NCBI GenBank assembly: GCA_964650245.1
Contig: CAZYQK010000021.1
Coordinates: 1 to 29,283, forward strand
Direction of reading: 5' to 3'
DNA from: WS-2 sp964650245
GTDB taxonomy: Bacteria > Eisenbacteria > RBG-16-71-46
Length of the DNA: 29,283 nt
Part shown: positions 1 to 8,838 of the stretch, in pieces
Layout: the number at the start of each line of letters is the position of its first letter
Position numbering within the stretch: the stretch's first letter is position 1
Program-made: the position numbers and the translations under genes
Notes under the pieces: generated by a model
Seen by the model: the letters and a program-made list of their open reading frames with translations, nothing else
Told to the model about the DNA's origin: nothing
Databases searched by the model: none

Positions 1-80
1 ACGAGGACGCCTTCCGTGCCGGCCACCTCGCGGCAGGTGGCCGCTGCCCGCGAGGTGGCCGGCACGGAAGGCGTCCTCGT
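1..80. repeat. Perfect 33-bp inverted repeat with 14-bp spacer
   Basis: Bases 1-33 are the exact reverse complement of bases 48-80, with spacer 34-47. The right arm reads in frame as part of the rhodanese domain (DEDAFRAGHLA), while the left arm destroys that frame. Its position exactly at the window start suggests a fold-back assembly or chimera artefact at a contig end rather than a biological hairpin. Confidence 0.9.
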
Positions 81-147
81 CGCGCGCGTCGAGCAGCGCG
101 AACTCGGCGCGCCGCGCGAGCGCCGCCGCGGGATCCAGCGCGATCAC
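1..147 (-). CDS. Rhodanese-like domain protein, N-terminal fragment cut by window edge
   Basis: After the stop of the ABC ATPase gene a minus-strand frame stays open to the window edge. It reads VIALDPAAALARR, then FALLDARDEDAFRAGHLAG, which matches the N-terminal part of a rhodanese domain (typical form LLDVRxxxEYxxGHIPGA). The catalytic Cys loop would lie beyond the window. GTG at 147 is the best conventional start. A CTG at 162-160 overlapping the ATPase stop (CTGA) is also possible, and no clear Shine-Dalgarno is seen, so translation may be coupled to the ATPase gene. It is the last visible gene of the metal-transport operon; related Campylobacter loci carry thioredoxin-like redox genes in this position, so a redox or sulfur role is a guess. 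The sequence below position 48 is doubtful because it is an exact inverted copy of 48-80; the frame turns to nonsense there. Confidence 0.55.
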   Translation of the reverse strand, partial: MIALDPAAALARRAEFALLDARDEDAFRAGHLAGSGHLPRGGRHGRRPR

Positions 148-158
148 GGCGTCCGGGC

Positions 159-1244
<1,086 letters not shown>

Positions 1245-1246
1245 CG

Positions 1247-2395
1247 TCAGTCCCCCTTCAGCGCGGGCGCGGACTCGATCGAGAGCGCGAGCCGGATGGG
1301 TCCGAGGCCGGCCAGCGCCGCTACCAGCAGCGAGAGCGCCAGCACCAGCGGCGGCACCTGCCAGTGGATCGCGATCGCGGAGTGGAACACCTCGCGCCCG
1401 ATGACCTGGGCGAAGCACAGCCCGAGCGCCCAGCCCGCGGTCCCGCCCGCGGCGCCGATCACCAGCGACTCCGCCACGAACAGCCGCAGCACGTCGCGGC
1501 GCTTGGCCCCCAGCGCCTTCAGCAGCGCGATCTCGCGCCGCCGCTCGAGCGCCAGGTCGGTGAGCGTGCCGAAGGCGCAGAGCCCGGCCGCCAACAGCGC
1601 CGCGACCGTGACCAGCGCCATCAGCCGCCGCATGCGCTCGAGCAGCCCGGCCTCGGTCACGGACAGGGCGTGCAGCAGGAGCGCCCGGGTGCCGCCGCCC
1701 TGCTCGAGCCGTACCACCGCTCGCGCCGCGCTCCGGGCATCGCCCTCGACCCGTGCCTGCACCAGGCTCACGCGCCCGGGCAGGCCGGCGAGCGCCTGCG
1801 CGTCGGCGAGCGGCAGCCACCACGCGTCATCGTCTTCGCCTCCCGCCTCGAGCCGGGCCCCCGCGGGGAGCGAGAGCGTGCGGCCGCCGCCGGCGAATTC
1901 GAGCGTGAGCGGATCGCCCTCGCGCACCAGGAGGCGCTTCATCAGCCGCGTTCCCATGAACGAGGCGTGCCGGCCGGGCGGCATGCGCCACGAGGGATGA
2001 ATGCGGCGGAGCGTCTCGAGGTCGGCGCCCACCACCTGGACCGGCCGGGTGCCGGCCCGGGCCATCACCACCAGCAGCGGCGCTCCTTCGAGGCCCGCGG
2101 CCGCCAGCCGTTCGCGGGCCAGCGCCTCGTCCAGATAATCGGTGGCGGCGGCGAGTGCCCCCGAGGACCCAGGGCTCTCGCTGGCGCCGCGGCTTGAAAC
2201 CAGGATCAGGTTGGGACCGAGCGCGCGCAGCTCGCGCGTGAGCTTGCGCGACACGTCGCCCGAAACGTGGAGCAGCGCCGAGGCCACAGAGGCCCCGATC
2301 GCGACCGCAACGACCGCCAGCGAGACCGCGCCGCGGTTGCGCCACAGTGCGCCGCGCAGCATGCGCGCTTCCATGCGGGCCCGCGGGTCAGCCAC
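1247..2395 (-). CDS. FtsX-like ABC permease (second of two)
   Basis: A 382-residue MacB/FtsX-family permease. It has an N-terminal membrane helix (about 22-44, SLAVVAVAIGASVASALL), a large extracytoplasmic domain beginning GPNLILVSSRG, and three C-terminal helices. The cytoplasmic coupling motif REIALLKALGAKRRDVLRL, typical of this superfamily, precedes the last two helices. The start overlaps the end of the first permease gene by 8 bases, and its stop lies three bases before the ATPase TTG, so the two permeases and the ATPase are translationally coupled. The pair probably forms a heterodimer driven by the ATPase. In Campylobacter-type P19 loci a comparable FtsX pair sits next to the FTR1-type permease; the role there is periplasmic iron handling, and transferring that role here is inference. 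The substrate is not visible from sequence. Confidence 0.9.
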   Translation of the reverse strand: MADPRARMEARMLRGALWRNRGAVSLAVVAVAIGASVASALLHVSGDVSRKLTRELRALGPNLILVSSRGASESPGSSGALAAATDYLDEALARERLAAAGLEGAPLLVVMARAGTRPVQVVGADLETLRRIHPSWRMPPGRHASFMGTRLMKRLLVREGDPLTLEFAGGGRTLSLPAGARLEAGGEDDDAWWLPLADAQALAGLPGRVSLVQARVEGDARSAARAVVRLEQGGGTRALLLHALSVTEAGLLERMRRLMALVTVAALLAAGLCAFGTLTDLALERRREIALLKALGAKRRDVLRLFVAESLVIGAAGGTAGWALGLCFAQVIGREVFHSAIAIHWQVPPLVLALSLLVAALAGLGPIRLALSIESAPALKGD

Positions 2396-3644
2396 GGAGC
2401 ACCGCCGCGGGATCGAGCCGGAGTGCCAGGCGCAACGGCCCCAGCGTGCCGAGGAACGCGACCGCCAGCGCGAGCGCGAGTGCCACCGGGAGCAGGATCA
2501 GCTGCGGCGGCGCCGCCGCGCCGAAGGTCTGCCCGCGGATCGCGGCCGCGCCCAGGCTTCCGATCGCCCAGCCCAGCGCACCCCCGGCCAGCGAGATCAG
2601 CATGGTCTCGCCCAGCAGCAGGGCGGCGATCTGCCGGGCCGATGCGCCGAGCGAGCGCAGCAGGCCGAGCTCGACGCTGCGCTCCACGACCGCCGCGGTG
2701 GTGGTGGAGAGCAGGCCCAGGATCGAGGCGGTGAGCGCCGCCAGCGCGAGCAGCAGCATGAGCAGGTTGAGGCGCTCGACCACCCGCGCCTCGCCCTGCA
2801 CCACCTCGGTCATGGGCAGCACCTCGACCCCGCCGAGCCGCCCGGCCAGGTCGCGCGCCACGACCGCGGGATAGGCGGTGCACATGTAGCGTTCGTAGCC
2901 TCTCGGGTCGCGCGCGGGATCGGGCTCCGCCTCGCGCGTCCTGGGTCGCAGCAGCGCCGAAAGCCACACGCGATCGATCGAGCCCGAGCGCCCGGCCAGC
3001 GCCTGCACCCGCTCGAGCGGCGCCCATGCCTTGCGGTCGTCGAGCCCGCCCGCGTCCACCACCGCCGTCACGCGCCACTGCGCGCTGCGCTCCGCGAGCG
3101 CGACCTGTACCAGCCCCCCGACCGCGAGCCGGAGGCGGACCGCGAGGTCGCGGCCCAGTGCCAGCTCCTCAGAGCCTTCGCGCGGCCAGCGGCCCTCGAG
3201 CCGCCAGTTGGGGTGGAGGTGCGAGAGCCCGGTGCGCCACGGGCCGCCGCGAGTCTCCACCGCACGATCGAACCAGGTGCCCGTGACGCGCGCCGGCGCG
3301 CCGTTGAGGTCGGCCGCGATCGCCAGCTCTGGCGCGGCTTCGAGCACGTTGTGCTTCCAGAACGAGTCCTTGAGCAACGCGACGTCGGATTCCGGAAGCG
3401 AGAGCCCCGCGCGCGCGGGCTCGAGGGCGAGGCCCCCCAGGTCGAGGCTGCTGCGCGCGCCCTCCGGCAGCACGACGAAGTTGGGACCCGCGGCGCGCAG
3501 GGTGCGCGCCAGATCGTCTCCCACCTGGAGCGCGAGTGTCCCGAGCGCGATCGCGACCGCCACGCCCAGCGTCACCGCCATGAGCGCGAGCAGGAGCCGC
3601 GCGCGGCGGGCGCGCAGCGAGGCCGTCAGCAGGCGCGCGAACAC
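2388..3644 (-). CDS. FtsX-like ABC permease (first of two)
   Basis: A 418-residue FtsX/MacB-type permease with an N-terminal membrane helix (about 17-42, ARLLLALMAVTLGVAVAIAL) and a long extracytoplasmic domain that starts GPNFVVLPEG. The C-terminal block has helices around LLMLLLALAALTASILGLL and LLLGETMLISLAGGALGW. The coupling segment ELGLLRSLGAS matches the second permease, so the two are paralogues that diverged mainly in the periplasmic domain. Near the middle is a short segment RYMCTAYPA, a Cys-containing loop with no counterpart in the partner. The gene begins three bases after the FTR1 stop and overlaps the next permease by 8 bases. Best read as half of a heterodimeric transporter or mechanotransmission complex linked to iron or another divalent metal. 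Confidence 0.9.
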   Translation of the reverse strand: MFARLLTASLRARRARLLLALMAVTLGVAVAIALGTLALQVGDDLARTLRAAGPNFVVLPEGARSSLDLGGLALEPARAGLSLPESDVALLKDSFWKHNVLEAAPELAIAADLNGAPARVTGTWFDRAVETRGGPWRTGLSHLHPNWRLEGRWPREGSEELALGRDLAVRLRLAVGGLVQVALAERSAQWRVTAVVDAGGLDDRKAWAPLERVQALAGRSGSIDRVWLSALLRPRTREAEPDPARDPRGYERYMCTAYPAVVARDLAGRLGGVEVLPMTEVVQGEARVVERLNLLMLLLALAALTASILGLLSTTTAAVVERSVELGLLRSLGASARQIAALLLGETMLISLAGGALGWAIGSLGAAAIRGQTFGAAAPPQLILLPVALALALAVAFLGTLGPLRLALRLDPAAVLRG

Positions 3645-3647
3645 GGG

Positions 3648-4910
3648 CTAGCGTCCCTTGAGCCGCGGCAGGCCCGCGCGCAGGTCGGCCTCGCGGACCA
3701 GCAGCCGCCCGCCCTCGAGCCTGAGCGGGAGCGGGATGGGATTGCAGCCGCCGCCGCGTCCGAGGGTCTTAAGCGGGATGGGAGAGGCGCAGTTGCGGCA
3801 CACCAGCGCGCCCCCCTGCTCGAAGTAGCCGCGATCGCCGCAGATCTCACAGGCGTCGAAGCACACGCGCGGCTCGCCGTCGACCTCGATCGCGAAGAAG
3901 CGTGCCGCGCCCTCGGGGAGCGTGACCTCGTAGAAGTGCGGGTGGCGATCGTGCAGCAGGCCCAGGTCGAGTACCACGGCCCCGGATTCGAGCGCCACCG
4001 GTTGGGCCGGCGGGCGCTCCGGAAGTCGCGAGCCCCGGATGAACGCGGTCGCGAGAAACCCCACCACTACGAGGGCCAGCGTGGCGGTCCAGCGGCGCCG
4101 CGCGGCGTCGCGTGCTCGCGACGCCCGCTCGAGGCGCGCCGCGGGCCCGCTCGCCGCCGGAATCAAGGGCGCGGGCGCCGTGGCCCGATTCGGCCCGAAC
4201 AGCAGCATGCCCGCCCCGAGGGCCACCGTGAGGGTGAAGAGCAGCAGCTCGTTCTTGACCAGCGGCCCGATCAGCGCCATCTCGGCGCGGCTCGAGGGCA
4301 GGAGCTCCGCTTCGGAAAGCTCGTGCAGTCCGCCGATCAGGAGCTGGGCCGCGATCAGCAGCAGCACCGCCGAGGTGATCGAGAAAAACGGCTTGAGCGG
4401 GATGCGCAACGTGCCGCGCGCGAACAGCACGCCGAAGCCCAAAGCCAGCACCAGCCCCAGGGCCGCCCCCAGCCAAAGTGCCACACCCTGGCTGTTGAAG
4501 CTCGCGGCCGAGAGAAAGAGCGCGGTCTCCGCTCCCTCGCGAAACACCATGACGAAGGCGAACAGGAACACCCCGGCGGCCCGGCCACCCGTACTACCGG
4601 TCGCCCGCGCCATGCCGCGCTCGACCTCCTCCTTCATGCGCGGCGCCGCGCGCCACATCCAGAACACCAGCGTGAGCACCAGCACCGAGCCCGCCACCAT
4701 GGCCAGGCCCTCGGCCAGTTCCTGGTTGAAGGTGAGCCGCGCGGCCAGGACCGCCGCCGCGACCGAGGCGGCGAGCGCCAGGCCGGCACCGGCCAACAGT
4801 GCGCCGCGCAGCGATTGGAGCCCGCGGCGCTCGAGCAACGCAAGCGAGAGGGCGAGCACCAGGGCCGCCTCCACTCCTTCCCGCAGCGTGATGACGAAGG
4901 CTTCGAACAT
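3648..4910 (-). CDS. FTR1-family iron permease fused to DUF2318 Cys-rich domain
   Basis: Residues 1-240 are an FTR1/EfeU-type membrane permease with the two hallmark REXXE motifs, R10-E14 (LREGVEAAL) and R124-E128 (FREGAETAL), which in the family carry iron through the membrane. Another helix spans about 275-292. Residues 305-415 form a DUF2318 domain with six conserved cysteines (350, 354, 357, 371, 374, 389) around the segments CFDACEICGDRGYF and CRNCASPIPL and the ending GGGCNPIPL. This domain is the mark of the P19-associated FTR1 branch and is a likely metal or redox site on the outer face. No P19 periplasmic protein gene lies in this window, so this locus may use another partner or have it elsewhere. 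It is the first transport gene after the ArsR-type regulator (15-base gap) and is followed by the FtsX pair. Confidence 0.93.
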   Translation of the reverse strand: MFEAFVITLREGVEAALVLALSLALLERRGLQSLRGALLAGAGLALAASVAAAVLAARLTFNQELAEGLAMVAGSVLVLTLVFWMWRAAPRMKEEVERGMARATGSTGGRAAGVFLFAFVMVFREGAETALFLSAASFNSQGVALWLGAALGLVLALGFGVLFARGTLRIPLKPFFSITSAVLLLIAAQLLIGGLHELSEAELLPSSRAEMALIGPLVKNELLLFTLTVALGAGMLLFGPNRATAPAPLIPAASGPAARLERASRARDAARRRWTATLALVVVGFLATAFIRGSRLPERPPAQPVALESGAVVLDLGLLHDRHPHFYEVTLPEGAARFFAIEVDGEPRVCFDACEICGDRGYFEQGGALVCRNCASPIPLKTLGRGGGCNPIPLPLRLEGGRLLVREADLRAGLPRLKGR

Positions 4911-4925
4911 GGTCGCGTTCCCTCG

Positions 4926-5375
4926 CTAGCGGCGGGGCTCGAATGGCACCAGCGGCCCGTGGCCGGGCTCGCGCTCGAGCGTCTGTTTCCACGCGCGGCA
5001 CACGCGCGGGGCGCAGAAGCCGAACGCCTGCTCGTTCAGGACGTAGAGCTGGCTCTTGCCCGCGCGGCGCACCCGCACGATGTCCAGGTCGCGCAGGATG
5101 CGAAGCTGGTGCGAGGTCGCGGAGAGCGAGGACCCGATCGCGTGGGCCAGGTCGCTCACGCACAGCTCGCCGAGCGAGAGCGCGAATACCAGCCGGCTGC
5201 GCGTCGGATCGCCCAGCGCGCGAAACGTGCGCGACAGGCGCCCGACCAGCGCGTGGTCCGCGAGCGCCTGCCGCACGCGCTCGGCCCTGCCGTCGGACGG
5301 GGCCGGAGCGGCGGGGGAGGGGCGCGCGCGACGGGCGGGCGAGCCGCGGCGGCGGTTGGAAACGCGGGCCCGCAT
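4926..5375 (-). CDS. ArsR/SmtB-family metal-responsive repressor
   Basis: A 149-residue winged-helix protein. After a basic, low-complexity N-terminal tail (1-30), residues 44-115 match ArsR/SmtB: TFRALGDPTRSRLVFALSLGELCVSDLA, recognition helix SLSATSHQLRILRDL (83-97) and wing VRRAGKSQLYVLNE. The ELCVSDLA segment aligns with the alpha-3 metal motif ELCVCDLA, keeping one cysteine (C72); two more cysteines (C121, C126) lie in the C-terminal helix and could complete a thiolate site. This family represses DNA until metal binds, so it probably controls the downstream transport operon. Use of an ArsR-type switch rather than Fur in front of an FTR1 permease is notable. The start is the ATG at 5375; a shorter product from a later start would lose only the tail. 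Confidence 0.9.
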   Translation of the reverse strand: MRARVSNRRRGSPARRARPSPAAPAPSDGRAERVRQALADHALVGRLSRTFRALGDPTRSRLVFALSLGELCVSDLAHAIGSSLSATSHQLRILRDLDIVRVRRAGKSQLYVLNEQAFGFCAPRVCRAWKQTLEREPGHGPLVPFEPRR

Positions 5376-5386
5376 CTCAGCGTGAT

Positions 5387-5408
5387 TGAATACTTGAGGA
5401 AGCGTTCA
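5387..5408. promoter_or_regulatory. Candidate ArsR/SmtB-type operator (imperfect dyad)
   Basis: TGAATACTT (5387-5395), a 4-base spacer, and AAGCGTTCA (5400-5408) form a dyad matching at 7 of 9 positions. The TGAA...TTCA outer half-sites are those of known SmtB/CzrA-type operators. It lies 12 bases upstream of the regulator start and just downstream of the proposed start point of transcription. Confidence 0.45.
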
Positions 5409-5419
5409 TGCGTTCGGGC

Positions 5420-5449
5420 ATCTTCGCCGAGCCTCCGGCGCGGCGTCAA
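5420..5449 (-). promoter_or_regulatory. Candidate promoter for the metal-transport operon
   Basis: On the minus strand TTGACG (5449-5444) and GAAGAT (5425-5420) are separated by 18 bp, the spacing shared by the other promoters of the window. The -10 is weak (3 of 6 to TATAAT). Transcription would begin near 5413, placing the ArsR-type operator at about +5 to +26, consistent with repression. Confidence 0.4.
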
Positions 5450-5488
5450 GCGGTCGGCGCGACTCGCGGCCTCGCGAGGGCGGAGGCG

Positions 5489-5518
5489 TTGACCGCGGGC
5501 CGGAGCGCTGGCGATACT
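5489..5518 (+). promoter_or_regulatory. Promoter for the GWxTD protein gene
   Basis: TTGACC (5489-5494), 18-bp spacer, GATACT (5513-5518). Start point predicted near 5525, followed by GGAGG at 5534-5538 and the TTG start at 5550. Confidence 0.55.
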
Positions 5519-5549
5519 GCGGCGATTCCGACCGGAGGCCGAAAGCCAT

Positions 5550-7484
5550 TTGAAAGCGCTACGCACGCTGCTGGTCATTCTTCTGTCGCTCGCCCCGCGG
5601 GCCGTTCCCGCGGCGGCGGCTGGCCGCGTTGCGCGCGCCGAAGCGCTCTACGAGCGGGCGCTCGACCACCTCCGCCGCAACACGGTCGACGCCCGCCGCA
5701 TCGCGATCGACGAGCTGGAGCGGGCCACCCTGCTCGCCCCCGGCGATCCCGCATACGAGCTGACGCTGGCCCGCACCTACTATCAGGCGGGCTACCTGCG
5801 CCGTGCGCGCGAGCGCTTCGAGCGGGTCGCGCGGCTCGAGCCCCGCGACGCGGAGTCGCGCTACGGCCTGGGTCAGGTGTGGCGGCGCGACTGGCTCAAG
5901 TACCTGGACGAGACCTCGCTCGCGCGGGCGGTGGACCATCTCTCGACCGCGGTGCGGCTCAGGCCTTCGTACTGCGACGCGTGGCTGCTGCTCGCACCGC
6001 TGCTGCTCGAACAGCACAAGCCGACCGCCGCGGCCGGGGCAGCCGCGCACGCGGTCGAGGCCGATCCGGAGCGCGCCGAGGCGCTGATCGCCGAGGCCTA
6101 CACCTCGTACCGGCTGGGGCGCGTGGCGCACGCCGAGAGCGCCTTCACCGCCGCCATCCCGCGGCTCCGGCGTATGGTTCGCGAGCGCTTCGAGGACATC
6201 GCGCCGATCGCGAGCGAGCGCGACACCTTCACGCTGCGCCGGCTGCCGCCCGCGAAGCAGGCCGAGTTCGTCCGGCGCTTCTGGAAGGAGCACGACCCCG
6301 ACCTGGCCACGCCCGAGAACGAGGCGCAGCTCGAATACTGGTCGCGGGTGAGCCACGCCTACTTCATCTACTGGGACGCGAAGCGCCGCGTGTGGGACGA
6401 GCGCGGCGAGCTCTACGTGCGCTACGGGCCGCCGGAGAAGTCCGACTACAACCCGATCGGCGAGAAGCTCTACGTCACGAGCCCCTTCGGCCGCGCGTTT
6501 CCCGCCAACATCCTGCTCTGGAGCTGGCCGGAGCTGGGCATGCAGGTGCAACTTCAAGATCGCCTGCTCTCCGAGTACTACCAGCTCCCGGTCAGCCTGT
6601 ACGAGGATGTCGATCCGCTGCCCGATCCGGATTCGCTGGCCCGCCGCGCCGGCATGCTCCCGGCCCGCAGCGGCCGCGGCGTGTTTCCACTGTTCCCGCC
6701 CGGCACCGTCCGGCGTCCGGTGGACGGCGTGCTGGCGCGCTTCGAAGACGGCGCGGTATCGCGGCTGCTGGCCCAGATCGAGTCGCCCGGCGGTCCCGGC
6801 GACAGCCTGACCGCCGAGTGGGTGGTGCTGGATTCGGCCCGCGTCGAGGTGGCGCGGTCGCGCGGGGCGCTGGTGCCGTCGGCGTGCGATCCGACCGAGC
6901 ATCAGGTCGCGGACTTCGCCTTAGCACTGCCGCCCGGCCGCTACCTGGTGGGGGCCTCGGTGCGCGATCGCGACGGCCGACGCGCCGTGTACCGAACGCA
7001 GGTCGAGCTCGGCCCCGGCGCGGCGGCACTCAGCCTGAGCGACGTGGTGGTGTCGTGCGGCCTGCCCTTCACCGGCGGTCCCGAGGCCTCAGCACCCGCG
7101 GTGCGGATCGAGCCCAACCCCTCGGCGCGCGTCAGCGGCCGCGACCCGCTCACCGCCTACTTCGAGATCTATCACCTGAGCCCCGATCGCGACGGCCGCT
7201 CGCGCTTCGAGTACGTCTACACCGTGCGCTCGGCGGCCCGTGATCCGCGCATCTGGATTCAGCGCGCGCTCCAGCCGCGGCCGCAGCCGCCCGGCATCTC
7301 GGCGACGCGCCAGGAGGAGCACGCGGGCGAGCTGCGCCGCCAGTTCGTGCGCGTTCCGGTGCAGACTCTGCCCGCGGGGCGCTACCGGCTCGAGATCCGG
7401 GTCCGCGACCTGGTGGCCGGGACCGAGGCCGCGGGCTCCGCCGAGTTCCTGCGTCTGGTCGAGCCCGCTCCGGGGCGCAACTGA
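5550..7484 (+). CDS. GWxTD-domain envelope protein with N-terminal TPR repeats
   Basis: A 644-residue exported protein. A short signal peptide (about 1-24, hydrophobic LLVILLSLAPRAVPAAAA) is followed by TPR-like helices (28-205; repeated AxxxYxxGxxxxAxxxFxxxxxLxP pattern). The GWxTD domain follows (about 240-340), recognised by FWKEHDPDLATPENE (244-258) and GELYVRYGPPE (286-296). The eponymous GWxTD motif is degenerate here: the position reads VWDERG. The rest (380-640) is beta-rich, probably two Ig-like domains. GWxTD proteins occur mainly in Bacteroidetes, Acidobacteria, Gemmatimonadota and related phyla; their function is unknown. The TTG start at 5550 is chosen because the signal peptide begins there, a GGAGG lies 11 bases upstream, and the promoter at 5489 excludes longer frames. 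A response-regulator gene follows 96 bases downstream. Confidence 0.88.
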   Translation: MKALRTLLVILLSLAPRAVPAAAAGRVARAEALYERALDHLRRNTVDARRIAIDELERATLLAPGDPAYELTLARTYYQAGYLRRARERFERVARLEPRDAESRYGLGQVWRRDWLKYLDETSLARAVDHLSTAVRLRPSYCDAWLLLAPLLLEQHKPTAAAGAAAHAVEADPERAEALIAEAYTSYRLGRVAHAESAFTAAIPRLRRMVRERFEDIAPIASERDTFTLRRLPPAKQAEFVRRFWKEHDPDLATPENEAQLEYWSRVSHAYFIYWDAKRRVWDERGELYVRYGPPEKSDYNPIGEKLYVTSPFGRAFPANILLWSWPELGMQVQLQDRLLSEYYQLPVSLYEDVDPLPDPDSLARRAGMLPARSGRGVFPLFPPGTVRRPVDGVLARFEDGAVSRLLAQIESPGGPGDSLTAEWVVLDSARVEVARSRGALVPSACDPTEHQVADFALALPPGRYLVGASVRDRDGRRAVYRTQVELGPGAAALSLSDVVVSCGLPFTGGPEASAPAVRIEPNPSARVSGRDPLTAYFEIYHLSPDRDGRSRFEYVYTVRSAARDPRIWIQRALQPRPQPPGISATRQEEHAGELRRQFVRVPVQTLPAGRYRLEIRVRDLVAGTEAAGSAEFLRLVEPAPGRN

Positions 7485-7580
7485 CGGCCGTCCCGCGCCC
7501 GGCCCCGAAAAAGCTCTGCAGACGAGACAGGGCCCGACCGATAACCGGGACGCGAGCCCCGCCCACCCACCGCGAGGAAC

Positions 7581-7979
7581 ATGATGTCCGAGACCAAGCC
7601 CCTGATCCTGGTCGTGGACGACGAGTCCGATCTCGTCTCCGTGCTGCGCATCGGTCTCCAGATCGAAGGCTTCCAGGTGATCGACGCCGCCGACGGCGAG
7701 GAAGGGCTGCGTCGCGCCCAGCGTGAGAAGCCCAATCTCATGGTGCTCGATCTCATGCTTCCCAAGCTCGACGGTTACAAGGTGTGCCGCGCGCTCAAGT
7801 TCGACGACCGCTACAAGAGCCTGCCGATCGTGGTCTTGAGCGCGCGCTCGGGGGAGCAGGACCGCAAGCTCGCGTTCGACATGGGCGCCGACGCCTTCAT
7901 CAGCAAGCCATACGACATGGCGGAGCTGGTGCGGATGATTCGCGCCAAGCTGCGCATCCCCTCCGACCGCGCCGCCTGA
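7581..7979 (+). CDS. Single-domain response regulator (CheY-like receiver)
   Basis: A 132-residue protein that is entirely a receiver domain: acidic pair D13/D14, phosphoacceptor D57 in LMVLDLMLP, switch Ser87 (VVLSARS) and K109 in ISKPYD. No output domain follows, so it probably signals by protein contact or is a phosphorelay intermediate. The ending MAELVRMIRAKL resembles receivers of the PleD/PilG-like stand-alone class. Two adjacent ATGs (7581, 7584) follow a GAGGA; the second has the better 5-base spacing and would give 131 residues. No histidine kinase gene is in the window and no promoter was found in the 96-base gap upstream, so it may be read from the GWxTD promoter. Confidence 0.93.
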   Translation: MMSETKPLILVVDDESDLVSVLRIGLQIEGFQVIDAADGEEGLRRAQREKPNLMVLDLMLPKLDGYKVCRALKFDDRYKSLPIVVLSARSGEQDRKLAFDMGADAFISKPYDMAELVRMIRAKLRIPSDRAA

Positions 7980-7984
7980 CCGCC

Positions 7985-7999
7985 GGCGCCGGCTGCGCC
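7985..7999. terminator. Weak GC hairpin between convergent genes
   Basis: GGCGC, 5-base loop, GCGCC lies between the converging response-regulator and phosphatase genes, overlapping a 12-bp palindrome (7982-7993). There is no T-run on either side, so a termination role is only positional. Confidence 0.22.
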
Positions 8000-8016
8000 G
8001 CGCCGTCGCGTCCACC

Positions 8017-8838
8017 TCAGCTAATGCCGCGCGGCGGCACTCCGGCGAGCACCTCCATCATCTCGCGGTGGATCCGCCCGTTGCTGGCCAGGATCGAGCT
8101 GGGCCCGGGCCTGAAGCGCGCACCGGTGTAGTCGGTGACGCGCCCCCCCGCCTCGCGCACCAGCAGCGTGCCCGCCGCGGTGTCCCAGGGCGAGAGTGCT
8201 GCCTCCCAGAAGCCGTCGAATCGTCCCATCGCGACGTAGCTCAGGTTGAGCGCCGCCGAGCCGTCGCGCCGGATCCCCTGCGCGCGGCCGAGGAACGCCT
8301 GGAATGCCGGGAGTACGCGCTCCGGGTGCTCGCGCACGTCGTAGGGAAAACCGGTGACGAGCAGAGCGTCCTCGACCCGCTCGACGCCCGAGGTCCGGAT
8401 CGGCTCACCGTTCAGCGTGGCGCCCGCGCCGGCCGCCGCCGCGAACATCTCGTCGCGCACCGGATCGTAGACCGCGCCGGCCCTGAGCTCGCCTTCGACC
8501 TCGACCCCGATCGCGACCGCGAAGAACGTGTAGTTGTGCGCGAAGTTGGTGGTGCCGTCGAGCGGATCGATCAGCCAGCGCGCGGGGCTGGCGGCGGCGC
8601 CGGGTGATCCCGGATGGGTGCCGGACTCCTCGGCGAGCACGGTGTGGCCGGGAAAGCGCGCCGCGATGCGGTCCAGCAGCAGGCGCTCCGAGCGGCGATC
8701 GTACTCGGTGACCAGGTCGATGCGACTCTTGCGTTCCGGGGCGTGGAGCGCGCCGTAGCCTTCCCGCACCACGGCCCCCGCCTCGCGCGCGAACTCGATC
8801 GCGGAGTCGCGCAGCCGCTCAGGGTCGAGCGCGCTCAC
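8017..8838 (-). CDS. Inositol monophosphatase family protein (SuhB-like)
   Basis: A 273-residue enzyme of the usual family length. The metal-binding residues are intact: LAEESG (68-73), the signature DPLDGTTNFAHN (91-102) and the late WDTAAGTLLVREAGG. These hold the magnesium ions that hydrolyse a sugar or inositol monophosphate; family members also act on fructose bisphosphate, nucleotide PAP or, as SuhB, in rRNA antitermination, and the substrate cannot be decided here. The GTG start at 8838 shares four bases (GTGA) with the stop of the helicase gene, so translation is coupled. It is the last gene of a three-gene minus-strand operon with a Xaa-Pro peptidase and a helicase-nuclease. Confidence 0.93.
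   Translation of the reverse strand: MSALDPERLRDSAIEFAREAGAVVREGYGALHAPERKSRIDLVTEYDRRSERLLLDRIAARFPGHTVLAEESGTHPGSPGAAASPARWLIDPLDGTTNFAHNYTFFAVAIGVEVEGELRAGAVYDPVRDEMFAAAAGAGATLNGEPIRTSGVERVEDALLVTGFPYDVREHPERVLPAFQAFLGRAQGIRRDGSAALNLSYVAMGRFDGFWEAALSPWDTAAGTLLVREAGGRVTDYTGARFRPGPSSILASNGRIHREMMEVLAGVPPRGIS

Noticed and set aside
2142..5492. Plus-strand open frame of 1116 codons across the metal-transport operon
   Set aside because: It is the antisense shadow of four genes with clear domains; its translation is a low-complexity Arg/Gln/Ala/Glu mix with no motif, as expected opposite GC-rich coding DNA.
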